This document shows, one piece after another, positions 44,612-53,296 of a stretch of 64,000 bases of DNA. Every line of letters begins with the position of its first letter. Position 1 is the stretch's first letter. The notes below the pieces were generated by a model that was given only the letters and a program-made list of their open reading frames with translations, ran no database searches and was not told the DNA's origin. The stretch is from Sulfurospirillum diekertiae (GTDB lineage: Bacteria > Campylobacterota > Campylobacteria > Campylobacterales > Sulfurospirillaceae): NCBI RefSeq assembly GCF_002162315.1, contig NZ_CP021416.1, positions 248,001 to 312,000 on the forward strand, read 5' to 3'. A program made the position numbers and the translations under genes.

Positions 44612-45456
44612 AAGAAAAACGATTTTTTCTCAGTGCCGCACTGATGCTTTTTTTTGGGCTTATTATTCTCTTCTTATACAATAAGTCAATTTCGTATGAA
44701 GAGGAAGAGACGCTTAAAAAACAGATGGATGCACTTTTGTTGACGTTGCATAATAAAATTGCGGAGACAACCAAAGTTTCACTGGCAAGTTCGGTGATTT
44801 TAGCGAAAAGTCCCAATGTCGTTGCTTGCTTAAGTGAGCAAAATCGAGAGGACTGTTTGCAGTACCTGCTTGAAATTAGAGATAGTATGGCACTGGCAGA
44901 GATTTTTGATAATGCAAGAATACATCTCCATACCAAAGATTTTAAAAGTTTTATTCGCCTTTGGGATTATAACAATCACAACAATGATGATTTAAGCACA
45001 TTTCGCCATGCACTCGAAAAGATAAAGCTGAGTAAACATCCGATGCAAGGTGTTGAAATTGGGCGACATGGTATGTTTATGCGCGCCATCGCTCCTGTCT
45101 TTAAAAAAGATGAGTATGTAGGAACGATTGAAACGGTTGTTGATTTTAAAGATTTAAATGCATATTTTAAAAAAGATGGTGTTGAGTTTTATGTATTGAT
45201 GAAAAATGAGTATTTATCGATTGCAAATGCGGCATCTTACGGTGAAAAGCTTATACTCGATAACTATACGATTGTCAATCAAGAAGCCAATGGACTAAAT
45301 TTTATCAAAGAGATTAATTTTCAAGGTACAGGTTATCTCAAAAAAGGTGATAATTATGTTCTTTATACACCTATTGTCGATATTAATGGTGAACATATAG
45401 GCTTTTTTGTACTGACATGGAGTGAGAGCTTATCTTTGGCATCCTTTAAAGGATAA
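44608..45456 (+). CDS. Membrane-anchored double-cache sensor protein without output domain (copy 2)
   Basis: 282 residues. An N-terminal anchor (~7-25) precedes a periplasmic dCache_3-like domain. IHLHTKDFKSFIRLWDY corresponds to VQLHTKDSKAYVRSWDF in copy 1, and VGTIETVVDFKDLN to IGSLEIIISFDEVA. No output domain is present. It is probably a ligand-binding co-sensor for the kinase directly upstream. The 3' end overlaps the convergent HemN-like gene by 11 bp. Confidence 0.85.
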   Translation: MKEKRFFLSAALMLFFGLIILFLYNKSISYEEEETLKKQMDALLLTLHNKIAETTKVSLASSVILAKSPNVVACLSEQNREDCLQYLLEIRDSMALAEIFDNARIHLHTKDFKSFIRLWDYNNHNNDDLSTFRHALEKIKLSKHPMQGVEIGRHGMFMRAIAPVFKKDEYVGTIETVVDFKDLNAYFKKDGVEFYVLMKNEYLSIANAASYGEKLILDNYTIVNQEANGLNFIKEINFQGTGYLKKGDNYVLYTPIVDINGEHIGFFVLTWSESLSLASFKG

Positions 45457-46711
45457 GGTTCTTACGCGCTTCATTGCGAATACGATCCATGCCCATGTAA
45501 AACTCTTTCATCATGACTAAAAAGAGGTAGTCACCATAGTCTGTAGTGGTGATGTTCTCTTTATTTTCTTTGATTGCTTTGGCAAATTTAAGGAGCATAA
45601 GCTCTTTACCCAGTGTATCATTGATCGATTGACCAAACATAGCTGTAAATTTTTTCTTAGAGAGAGTACCATTGAAAAGATCAACCATTAAACGATAATA
45701 CATCTGTGAGTTGGCTGGGAAAGTTCTCTCTTTTGTAATAGCCGAAGATTTTTCTTGAATAAGCGTCGCATATTTATCTAAAGCAAATTCATTGAGGTAA
45801 AGGGTGTCTTTTAAAAAACTAAAAGAGCCTGAGCCGACACCGACATACTCTTCATTGTCAATAATATATTCATCAATAATCAAATCGCTCTCTTTGGAAA
45901 ACGACCAACCATGTCGTGCAGGATAGAGCTCTTTAAGTGATTTTTTAATAGTGCTAAAAAAGGTAAATTCATTCTCAAGACTGAATTCTCCCAGTGTTTT
46001 TTTCACGCTATTTTTCACCAATGAGGAGGTCATGAGTGGATAGACGCTGGTTTGCTCTGGAGAGAGTTTTTTAAGTGTCTCTAGGTCGTGAATGAGCCCT
46101 TCTTCTGTTTGTGTAGGGAAATTAAAAATGAGATCCACGCTGGTGATGGGCAAAATCCCCAGCATGGATGCAATTTTCGCGTACACCTCTTCTCCTGAAC
46201 CAAACTTCTCATAACGCCCTAATTTCTTTAAAAGGGTATCATCAAAGGTTTGAACACCTATAGAGAGACGATCGACTAAGCCATCCAATTGGAGTACGGT
46301 TTTTGGGTTGATATGGTTAGGATCGCTCTCACACGAGACATGTTCAATGGAGAAGAGTTTTCGAACCAACTCAATCGTTGTAATCAACTCTTCTTCATCA
46401 ATCAATGGTGTACCTCCACCTATGACTAAATAGTTAAAATCATATCCCAACTCTTTTACATGTAAAATCTCTTCACGTAAATGGCGGTAGTATATGAGAG
46501 CAGCTTCTTTGGTATAGGTGAATTTATTAAAAGAGCAGTACGGGCAAAACATTGTACAAAAGGGGACATGAATGTAAAGTAGATACTTTTTGTTTTCAGG
46601 AGGAGGTGGCAATCCTAAAGAGGGTTTTTCGACATGTAAATAGTGTTTAGTATATTGGCTCATAAAATAGCTTGTTGCATTGGTGATAATTTTCGATTGA
46701 CGGGATTGCAT
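45446..46711 (-). CDS. Coproporphyrinogen III oxidase-family (HemN-like) radical SAM protein
   Basis: 421 residues from the second of two adjacent ATGs, chosen because AAGGA lies five bases upstream of it and only two from the first. The radical SAM cluster motif is HVPFCTMFCPYCSFNKF. HemN-type GGGTP and SIGVQTFDDTLLKKLGR segments and a C-terminal HemN domain are present. HemN itself decarboxylates coproporphyrinogen anaerobically, but family members also include HemW (haem chaperone) and haem-degrading HutW/ChuW. The protein lacks the N-terminal extension of true HemN. A small gene directly upstream, and a TonB system about 1.4 kb away, suggest haem handling, but this is weak. Confidence 0.82.
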   Translation of the reverse strand: MQSRQSKIITNATSYFMSQYTKHYLHVEKPSLGLPPPPENKKYLLYIHVPFCTMFCPYCSFNKFTYTKEAALIYYRHLREEILHVKELGYDFNYLVIGGGTPLIDEEELITTIELVRKLFSIEHVSCESDPNHINPKTVLQLDGLVDRLSIGVQTFDDTLLKKLGRYEKFGSGEEVYAKIASMLGILPITSVDLIFNFPTQTEEGLIHDLETLKKLSPEQTSVYPLMTSSLVKNSVKKTLGEFSLENEFTFFSTIKKSLKELYPARHGWSFSKESDLIIDEYIIDNEEYVGVGSGSFSFLKDTLYLNEFALDKYATLIQEKSSAITKERTFPANSQMYYRLMVDLFNGTLSKKKFTAMFGQSINDTLGKELMLLKFAKAIKENKENITTTDYGDYLFLVMMKEFYMGMDRIRNEARKNLIL

Positions 46712-46719
46712 CATAATCC

Positions 46720-46857
46720 TTATTTATTTTTTCTTACTAAAGCATATAAAAAATTATAGTGGTTCTTCGTGACATTGAGCATGTGATTTGTGTACAGTGT
46801 TGCACAACAGATGGCTTTTTCATCTACAGCAATTTTTTGATGATAGATTTTCATCAT
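46720..46857 (-). CDS. Small protein of 45 residues upstream of the HemN-like gene
   Basis: A complete short gene: ATG-ATG at 46857, a good RBS (AAGGAG four bases upstream) and a TAA at 46720-46722, eight bases before the chosen HemN-like start. The product MMKIYHQKIAVDEKAICC... contains a Cys-Cys pair and several His (HQK, NHM, NHY), so metal or haem binding is possible. Its stop codon overlaps the RBS of the next gene, suggesting co-translation. No family is recognised, and it could instead be a leader peptide controlling the radical SAM gene. Confidence 0.6.
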   Translation of the reverse strand: MMKIYHQKIAVDEKAICCATLYTNHMLNVTKNHYNFLYALVRKNK

Positions 46858-47022
46858 GCTACTCCTTATTAAATTAATGAAGACATTATAGGCTTATGAG
46901 CGTAATTTTTATGTAAACAAATGGTTACACAAAATAACAATACTCAAGACTAAGTCAAAATATTACTGATAAAAGAGGAGAAAATCAGGGGGATCGTTTC
47001 ACGATAAATTCACTATTTAGAC

Positions 47023-47028
47023 TATAAT
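47023..47028 (+). promoter_or_regulatory. Likely -10 element for the two secreted paralogues
   Basis: TATAAT lies 31 bp before the ATG at 47060, in a 202-bp gap, and is followed by the strong RBS ATGGAGG. No terminator separates the two downstream genes, so it would serve both. Confidence 0.5.
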
Positions 47029-47059
47029 ACGCTTTATTTTCTATGGATGGAGGTTGACA

Positions 47060-47623
47060 ATGAAATTACAAAAGCTTTTTTTGATGGGATTAGGTGTTTT
47101 GATAAGCACATCTTCCCTTTTTGCAGCAGATTTTGATTGGATGGTAAGTCTTAATATGCGTTCTCATGAAGATCCTTATGGCTATCGATATAGTTTGGTA
47201 GATCGCTTTGGCGTTCGAGAGCCTGATGTTATGGTGATTTTAACAAGTGTTTATGATCCTGCGGATGCCTATATGATCTTTCGCCTTGCCGAGTTAACGG
47301 GACGACCACCAGAGTATATTTTAAGAGTATATCGTGAGCGAAGACATTATGGCTGGGATGATATAGGGCGTCATGTAGGTATTAGACCAGATTTTGGTGA
47401 ATTTATAGAGCTTCGTGAGCGATATGACACGCGTTATATTTACCACCCTAGAGGGCACTATGAAGATCGTCGTGACATGCCTGTTCGCAAAGTCTATGTA
47501 GAGCCAAGGCATTATGAACACCAGCCAGAACGTAGAGATTCAGATAGAGATGAGAGACGAGATCACAATCCGCATCATGACAGAGATGATGATCGAAGAG
47601 ATGACGGACGCGATAGACGTTAA
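47060..47623 (+). CDS. Secreted protein of unknown function, first of a tandem pair
   Basis: 187 residues from ATG 47060. A signal peptide (MKLQKLFLMGLGVLISTSSLFAA) should be cleaved near residue 23. The ~100-residue mature core (ADFDWMVSLNMRSHEDPYGYRYSLVDRFGV) is shared with the next gene. The ~50-residue tail is almost all Arg, Asp and His (for example ERRDSDRDERRDHNPHHDR) and is probably disordered; it could bind metals or polyanions. Related cores ending in GWGxxAKxxGIKPGS occur as hypothetical proteins in other anaerobes, but no function is known to me. RBS GGAGG. No termination signal separates it from the paralogue. Confidence 0.82.
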   Translation: MKLQKLFLMGLGVLISTSSLFAADFDWMVSLNMRSHEDPYGYRYSLVDRFGVREPDVMVILTSVYDPADAYMIFRLAELTGRPPEYILRVYRERRHYGWDDIGRHVGIRPDFGEFIELRERYDTRYIYHPRGHYEDRRDMPVRKVYVEPRHYEHQPERRDSDRDERRDHNPHHDRDDDRRDDGRDRR

Positions 47624-47643
47624 AATAATTCAAAGGAGTATTT

Positions 47644-48108
47644 ATGAAATTTAAAAGTATTGTATTAGCAACGGTTAGTTTTGTACTCGTAAGTAGCTCA
47701 ACATTGTTCTCCGCTGATTTTGATTGGATGGCAAGTTTAAATATGCGTTCTCATGCAGATCCTTATGGCTATCAAGCAGGGCTTGCTTCACGTTTTGGTA
47801 TGCCAGAATCACAATTAAGCCTCATTATAAAAAGTGTTGGTGCTCCTGCCGATGCGTATATGGTGCTTCGTCTCTCCGAATTATCGGGACGATCCCATGA
47901 AGAGGTGCTTCGATATTATCAAGCTAACAAACACAAAGGCTGGGGCGTTATGGCAAAAGATCTTGGTATAAAACCCGGTTCAAGCGAGTTTAAGGCACTC
48001 AAAGCAGGTCACGATATGCGTGATTTTGATGATAGACATGATGATCGTGACCGTGGTGACCAAGATCATGGAAATGGTAATAAAGAGCACGGGAAAAAAG
48101 GGCATTAA
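47644..48108 (+). CDS. Secreted protein of unknown function, second of a tandem pair
   Basis: 154 residues with a signal peptide ending near SSSTLFSA. The core (ADFDWMASLNMRSHADPYGYQAGLASRFGM ... GWGVMAKDLGIKPGSSEFKAL) matches the preceding gene closely, so the two arose by tandem duplication. The charged tail here is richer in Asp, His, Gly and Lys (FDDRHDDRDRGDQDHGNG). RBS AAAGGAG. It is convergent with tonB, with only 11 bases between stops. A periplasmic or surface metal-related role is possible but not shown. Confidence 0.82.
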   Translation: MKFKSIVLATVSFVLVSSSTLFSADFDWMASLNMRSHADPYGYQAGLASRFGMPESQLSLIIKSVGAPADAYMVLRLSELSGRSHEEVLRYYQANKHKGWGVMAKDLGIKPGSSEFKALKAGHDMRDFDDRHDDRDRGDQDHGNGNKEHGKKGH

Positions 48109-48119
48109 CGTTTAATGCG

Positions 48120-48794
48120 TTAAAGCAATGAATAGCTTAGTTCGATTTGAAATGTCATAACAGAGGTAAAGAGATCATCGTTTAAAGGAAACGGAAAGCT
48201 TTTTTGAACCGCATCTTCCGTCGCTTTATGGAAGATCTTTTTACCCTCTAAAATGACCAATGAAAGTAGCTCTCCTCTGGGAGAGATCGTAAATTCTATC
48301 ATGACTTTTCCCTCTATATGGCTATTTTGAGCGATCTTTGGATAGGTCTTATGCTCATTGATACGCCTTTTTAGGTTTTCTAAATACTCTTTTTGTTTTA
48401 CATGTAAAGCTTCTTTGCTACTGGCTTCTGAACTCATCGCTTCAGCTTTTACCTCTTTCGTGACCGTTTGCTCTTCCAAATCAGAATGTTTACTCTCTTG
48501 TGAAACCACCATAGCCTCTTTTTTGACAAGTGCGTTTGGCAAGGTTTTAGACTCTTTCTTAGCAACATTTTTTTGAGGCGTGTGCGTCAAGGTTGGCGGT
48601 GAGGGAGGAGGTGGTGTTGTTGGATGAAGTTCAGGTTCCTCTTTTTTGGGTTCATACAAAGTAATTGCCATCACGTCTTTAGATAAATCAGCCAAAGCGG
48701 GTTTGTGTATAAACGAAGTGTGATACATCAATGCAAATCCACCGATAAGGTACACAATTAAGCTCACTGTAAAAGCGTGAATGTAGCGTTTCAT
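48120..48794 (-). CDS. tonB: TonB energy-transducing protein
   Basis: 224 residues. An N-terminal membrane helix (~8-28, with SLIVYLIGGFALMYHTSF) is followed by a Pro-rich periplasmic spacer (PTTPPPPSPPTLTHTP). The C-terminal TonB domain has the YPKIAQNSHIEGKVMIEFTI signature. TonB transfers proton-motive force from ExbBD to outer-membrane receptors. It is the last gene of the receptor-polyferredoxin-exbB-exbD-tonB cluster and overlaps exbD by 4 bp. A palindrome copy at 48397-48408 encodes Leu-His-Val-Lys in the spacer. Confidence 0.93.
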   Translation of the reverse strand: MKRYIHAFTVSLIVYLIGGFALMYHTSFIHKPALADLSKDVMAITLYEPKKEEPELHPTTPPPPSPPTLTHTPQKNVAKKESKTLPNALVKKEAMVVSQESKHSDLEEQTVTKEVKAEAMSSEASSKEALHVKQKEYLENLKRRINEHKTYPKIAQNSHIEGKVMIEFTISPRGELLSLVILEGKKIFHKATEDAVQKSFPFPLNDDLFTSVMTFQIELSYSLL

Positions 48795-49168
48795 TGTTTC
48801 GTTAAAATCCCAATTTGTGTGTAATGATGTTGCTTTAAAAGATCCATGAGTTTGACAAAAGGCTCAAAAGAAGCGTGCTTGTCACAATTAATCATAATGG
48901 GAGTTTGCTCATTAAACTGTAAAAGCTCACTCTCAAGAGAGCCTTCCTCAACGGCTTTGTCATTGAAAAAGAATTTCTCTTCTTGTGTGATGGTAACGAT
49001 AAGCTCTTTTTGCTCGCTCAAAGGCTTGGCAGAAGTTGCTTGTGTTAAATCCACAGGTATAATACCTTTTGCCACAAACGTTGCCGTGGTTAGGACTATA
49101 ACAAGAAGTACAAGCATAATGTCGATAAAGGGTACGACATTAATCGTTTCAAAGCGACGTATTTTCAT
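48791..49168 (-). CDS. exbD: Biopolymer transport protein ExbD
   Basis: ATG at 49168 gives 125 residues starting MKIRRFETINVVPFIDIMLVLLVIVLTTATF. The frame is open seven codons further, but this start has the expected short cytoplasmic N-terminus. The Asp in PFIDIMLVLL is the conserved proton-path residue. One membrane helix and a periplasmic domain follow. It overlaps exbB by 20 bp and tonB by 4 bp. Confidence 0.93.
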   Translation of the reverse strand: MKIRRFETINVVPFIDIMLVLLVIVLTTATFVAKGIIPVDLTQATSAKPLSEQKELIVTITQEEKFFFNDKAVEEGSLESELLQFNEQTPIMINCDKHASFEPFVKLMDLLKQHHYTQIGILTKQ

Positions 49169-49607
49169 CAGTTCCACTCTGCTTTGCAATATCCCAGCAC
49201 ATTAAAATTTTCTCAATTTTACGTACCAGATGGTTGTAAAAAAAGATGGCTGGAATGGCAACCACAAGACCCATAGCGGTTGCTTTAAGCGCCAATGCTA
49301 AGGATGACATAATGGTCTTAACATCAATTTGTCCGCTTTGTCCCATGGTGTAAAAGGTGATAATAATGCCACACACCGTACCCAAGAGACCGATGTAGGG
49401 GGCATTTGAGCCAAAGGTTGAGAGAATATGGACGTGATTGGTCACATCCATCTCTAATTTTTCTTTACAGGTATAGTGTGAGATTTTTAAAGCTCGGTAA
49501 AACAAAAGTCGCTCGACCCAAAAAAAGAGTGTGATAAAACTCATAAAACCTAGTAATCCAATGACACCATAGTCCACAATGTCTTGCAATAGCGTAATGG
49601 AGATCAT
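49149..49607 (-). CDS. exbB: TonB-system proton channel ExbB
   Basis: 152 residues with three membrane helices and the ExbB/TolQ signature GSNAPYIGLLGTVCGIIITF. It is short compared with E. coli ExbB (244), lacking the N-terminal extension, as in other Campylobacterota TonB clusters. It forms the pentameric proton channel with ExbD. The ATG overlaps the polyferredoxin stop by 4 bp. Confidence 0.93.
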   Translation of the reverse strand: MISITLLQDIVDYGVIGLLGFMSFITLFFWVERLLFYRALKISHYTCKEKLEMDVTNHVHILSTFGSNAPYIGLLGTVCGIIITFYTMGQSGQIDVKTIMSSLALALKATAMGLVVAIPAIFFYNHLVRKIEKILMCWDIAKQSGTDENTSL

Positions 49608-51052
49608 TTCATCTCCTTGGGAGTCTCTTGCAAAGTTTTAGCGCTTCCATGGTGCGCGTGCCCCTCTTGTTTCATGCCATACGTTGCAAAAGCGTAGCTT
49701 CGATAAAGGTTGAGTCCCAAATAAAGAAAAATTAAAAGGGAAGCAAAGAAAAAGGCTATGACTCTTTTTGTTGTAGATGCTTGAAAGAATGTTATGCGTT
49801 TTGCCATAATCAAAAGTGCCCAAAATACCGCAATATAATTCATAACCCCAAAGATTTTAAGCCACGCATCTTTTTTAGATGCCAAAGGTTCAACGGGTGA
49901 AAAAGGAAGATGAAATCCATCAATAAAACCATTGACGATGGTGCTGTAATGGTGGACAAAGAAAAACTCGTATGTATGCGACAAGCCACCGATGATAAAA
50001 ATGGGGATGAAGGCATAAGAGAGTGTATAAAATGCCGACTTGAAGTTTATATGTAAAAGTTTTGAAGCAATGAACGTGCCTCCCATTGCAAAGCCTATTG
50101 TTATGAGAGTCGCGAAAAAAAGCGCACTTATACCCACATAATCAATCCCTTTAATGGCAATGTTTGTTTGGATCCATTGACCTAATTGAACCCAAAAGTA
50201 GCTATCACTAATGGCGACACGACTGAGGGCATGGTGAAAACTCATCGTGATAGTAATAGCAGCCGTAATAAGCAAAATCGCCCAGACTTCAGCCGTTGAA
50301 GTTTGAAACTTCTGAAAAAGTGAAGAAGAGGGCTTAGTCAGTTTAAAGCTCACGGACTCACAACTTTGCGCACAACTCATACACAAAGTACAATCTCCCA
50401 TAGAGGCTTTGGTGTCAAAACTAAAAGGTTTGAGGTTGTATGAACAAGCTTTTGTGCATTCAAACGTTTTACAGGCTTGGCAGCTTTGCGCATACGTTCC
50501 AAGCCATGTAAATGAAACTTTTGAAAAAGTGCGTGTGAGTGTGCCAATGGGGCAGATATATTTGCAGTAGCTCATCTCTTTAAATATAAAGAAAAAACCA
50601 AAGGCAACACTGCTCATAACACTAAAAAAGATTGCACTGCTCAGAGGCGTTTTATAGGCACTTGAATAGATATAATAGACCGTCCACCAGCCAAAAAAGA
50701 GTAATAAAACACCGATAAGCGGCTGTTTGAGCCATGTTGGCACTGTTTTTTGAAGCCCAAATCGTGTCAGGTATTTACCCACAAAAGCATGGGGGCAAAT
50801 GCCGCAAAACAGACGTCCAAAAGTAGAAAGGGTTACCACCATAAAAAGTGGCCAAAAGAGTGACCAAAAAAGAACGGTTGTAAAGCTGTTTTGCTCTTTG
50901 GTAGGAGCCATAAAACCCAATATAATGGCATAGACAAATAGGGCTAAAACACTCACTCTTAAAAGCAGTAAAAACGTTCTGTTTTTAAAGAAAAATGCAC
51001 TCAATGGATTGGCAAAGAGGTCGTTTGCGTCTCGTTTTTGGTGATCAACCAT
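49604..51052 (-). CDS. Membrane polyferredoxin (NapH/CcoG/YccM-like) in TonB locus
   Basis: 482 residues with about ten membrane helices. Two membrane-edge Cys motifs, CGICPHAF and CKYICPIGT, resemble those of the NapH/NosR family. A soluble loop carries two further clusters, CQACKTFECTKAC and CTLCMSCAQSCES. A His-rich tail (GHAHHG) ends the protein. Relatives move electrons from quinol across the membrane. Sandwiched between a TonB receptor and exbB with a 4-bp overlap, it may reduce the metal centre of the imported ligand, such as ferric chelate, cupric ion or corrinoid. This is inference; the ligand is unknown. Confidence 0.85.
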   Translation of the reverse strand: MVDHQKRDANDLFANPLSAFFFKNRTFLLLLRVSVLALFVYAIILGFMAPTKEQNSFTTVLFWSLFWPLFMVVTLSTFGRLFCGICPHAFVGKYLTRFGLQKTVPTWLKQPLIGVLLLFFGWWTVYYIYSSAYKTPLSSAIFFSVMSSVAFGFFFIFKEMSYCKYICPIGTLTRTFSKVSFTWLGTYAQSCQACKTFECTKACSYNLKPFSFDTKASMGDCTLCMSCAQSCESVSFKLTKPSSSLFQKFQTSTAEVWAILLITAAITITMSFHHALSRVAISDSYFWVQLGQWIQTNIAIKGIDYVGISALFFATLITIGFAMGGTFIASKLLHINFKSAFYTLSYAFIPIFIIGGLSHTYEFFFVHHYSTIVNGFIDGFHLPFSPVEPLASKKDAWLKIFGVMNYIAVFWALLIMAKRITFFQASTTKRVIAFFFASLLIFLYLGLNLYRSYAFATYGMKQEGHAHHGSAKTLQETPKEMK

Positions 51053-51062
51053 TTTTCATCCT

Positions 51063-53143
51063 TTAAAATTTGTAGCGGTAGCTAACCATACCACTTCGTG
51101 GCGCTGCTGCTTTGTAACTCTCGACACCGTAAACGCTTTTATCCGCTTGCATTGCATAGTGTTTGTCGAAAATATTGTAGATGTTGAGCTGAATAAGATG
51201 CTCTTTATGCTCATACCCTAGCATCAAGTCTGTGACAAAATCGTATCCGGTGTATTTATCGGAGTTGGCATTATCAAGATAGTAGTTTCCCCACGTCTTG
51301 GTTTGAATGCGTGTTTTAAAGCCATTTGCCATTTTGTAGTTGGCTTCAAGACCGTATTGTGTTTTTGGAATATACGGTAGATAGTTTCCATCGCGGCTCA
51401 CAAAGGCTGAGCCCACTTTCTCTTGAAAACTTTTGTATTTAAAGTCACTGTATGCATACGAGAGTCCAAAATTTAAAGCTGGGGTGACATGGTATGTTCC
51501 TAAAAATTCAAATCCGCGTTTTTGAGTTTCTCCAGCATTATCATAGATCGTATTGCCGCCAGCGTCTTTAATTTGAATGATCTCGTCTGTGACATCGTTT
51601 TGATAAATTGCCATATCATAAGAGAAATCGCCTGTTCGTGTTTTCAGACCAATCTCATAGTTGATACTTTTGGTTTTATCGAGTGCTTCATTGTCTGTGA
51701 GTTCACTGGTTGTGGGTGCTTGATTGGCAAAAGCGACGGAGCTGTAAATATTGGTTGCATCTGTGAGTGCATAGGTGATACCAAGTTTTGTTGAGAGGAG
51801 TGTAAAGCTTTTATCAATCGCATAAGCACCAGCACCTGTGCGTACTTGCTGGTGCTATAGTTAAAATAGCTGTATTCTGTACCCGTTACATCAAAAGCGA
51901 GTTTATCAGCACGTGCACTGATGTCAATGGTCGTTTTATCAAATGGTGAAAATGTTTCCATCGCATACACGCCATATAAGGAAGCAAGAGAGTCTTCAAC
52001 ATTCGCTAAAGCACCTTCTCTGTTAGAGAGCGTTTTTGTAATTCTACCTCCACCCCCTACAACAACATCTGCGTATTGGTATTTTTTAGCATCATCACTA
52101 CGGTCTTGTTTAGCAGTGACGCCAAAGACTAACATGGCATTGCGATCAAAGAGTTTGTGCGCATAGTCAGCCTCTAAATCGGTTCCATAGACATAGTTTT
52201 CATCCGCATCGTTGATAATGCCTGTAACTGGGTGAAAGTGTTCCCACTTATTGACGTAAAAGCGTGGTTTATAGGTCCAATCTCCTATTTCTTTTGAATA
52301 TTTGGTGTTTAAAGAGAGAATTTTAGAATCCCTTGCGGTGTATTGCCAAGGGCTAGAGGTGTTGTGTTGCTCTCCTATTTTTTTAAATTCTTCAAACTCT
52401 GCTCTTGTCATAGATGCAGGTAACTCTAAATTGGACTCGGTGTAAGCGAACTCACTTTCAAGCGTTGCATCATCATCAAAAATATGACCGTATTTGAAGC
52501 TTATCTGTTTAGAATCAAAGGCATTGTTGTCTCGCCAGCCATTATCGATTTTGCGTTGAGAATAGTTCATGGAAACAAAGTCGTTATCGTCAAGTTTTTC
52601 TCTTAATTTCAAGTTGAGGTTGCGTTGCCCATCATTTCCAACACCTAATTTGATGCTGTTGCTATCTTCTTCAAAAACAGATTTTGTGATGAGCTGAATA
52701 ACACCACCTGTGGTATTGACCGCGTTGATGGAGCCAGGCCCTTTTTGCACCTCAATGCTTTGTACATCTTGCATATCAATATAATCAAAACGCGTAAACG
52801 AATCAGGATCAGTCATTGGAACGCCATCTTTAATAACCATAATTTCTCTCACGCCATAACTAGCTTTTAACCCAGCACCGCGAATAATAAGCCTTGGGCT
52901 TGGTGAATTGCTAGAACTTTCGACATTAACGCCAGGAATATTCTCAAGCGCACTGCTCACATCAAGAACATTTTTGTCTTCAATCGTTTGCGCATTGACA
53001 ACAGCGATTGATTGTGAAACTTCTTTGGTTCCCGTTTCAACTTTGGTTGCAGTAACACTGATATTGTCCAGCTGAATGGTTTCGGCGCTGGCGAATAGAG
53101 GCAAAAGTGCAAGGGTCTGGTAGAGGCGTTTCTTGTCTATCAT
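51063..53143 (-). CDS. TonB-dependent outer-membrane receptor (broken by a one-base indel)
   Basis: The restored gene encodes ~693 residues. A signal peptide ends near ASAETI. A TonB box-like DNISVTATK follows, then a plug domain (LDVSSALENIPGVNVESSS, IRGAGLKASYG) and a 22-strand barrel ending in SYRYKF. The frame changes near 51835-51846: the upstream frame reads into unrelated sequence, while the downstream frame continues as TGAGAYAIDKSFTLLSTKLG. One base appears missing. The site is flanked by a 10-bp inverted repeat (AGCACCAGCA/TGCTGGTGCT), which could promote a read error or a true deletion. It is the first gene of the TonB locus. Ligand unknown; the plug does not reveal it. Confidence 0.85.
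51825..51856. repeat. Inverted repeat at the receptor frameshift
   Basis: AGCACCAGCA (51825-51834) and TGCTGGTGCT (51847-51856) are perfect inverted repeats around a 12-base loop, and the reading frame of the TonB receptor shifts inside or next to the loop. Confidence 0.75.
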
Positions 53144-53261
53144 AAATGATCCTTATAAAATTTTGAAATAAAATTATTATAAGGAAGTGTGAAATTAGTG
53201 TTAAATGAAAATTGAAACAAAGTTTTAAGAGGGATTATTTCAAAATATGGGGACAATCGGC

Positions 53262-53276
53262 TATAATTACATGTAA
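53262..53276 (+). promoter_or_regulatory. -10 element fused to an iterated-palindrome copy before ppaC
   Basis: TATAAT (53262-53267) runs directly into TTACATGTAA (53267-53276), so the predicted transcription start of the pyrophosphatase gene lies in the palindrome. This is one of the few intergenic copies. Confidence 0.5.
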
Positions 53277-53296
53277 AAATACTAAAGGAAATTTTG

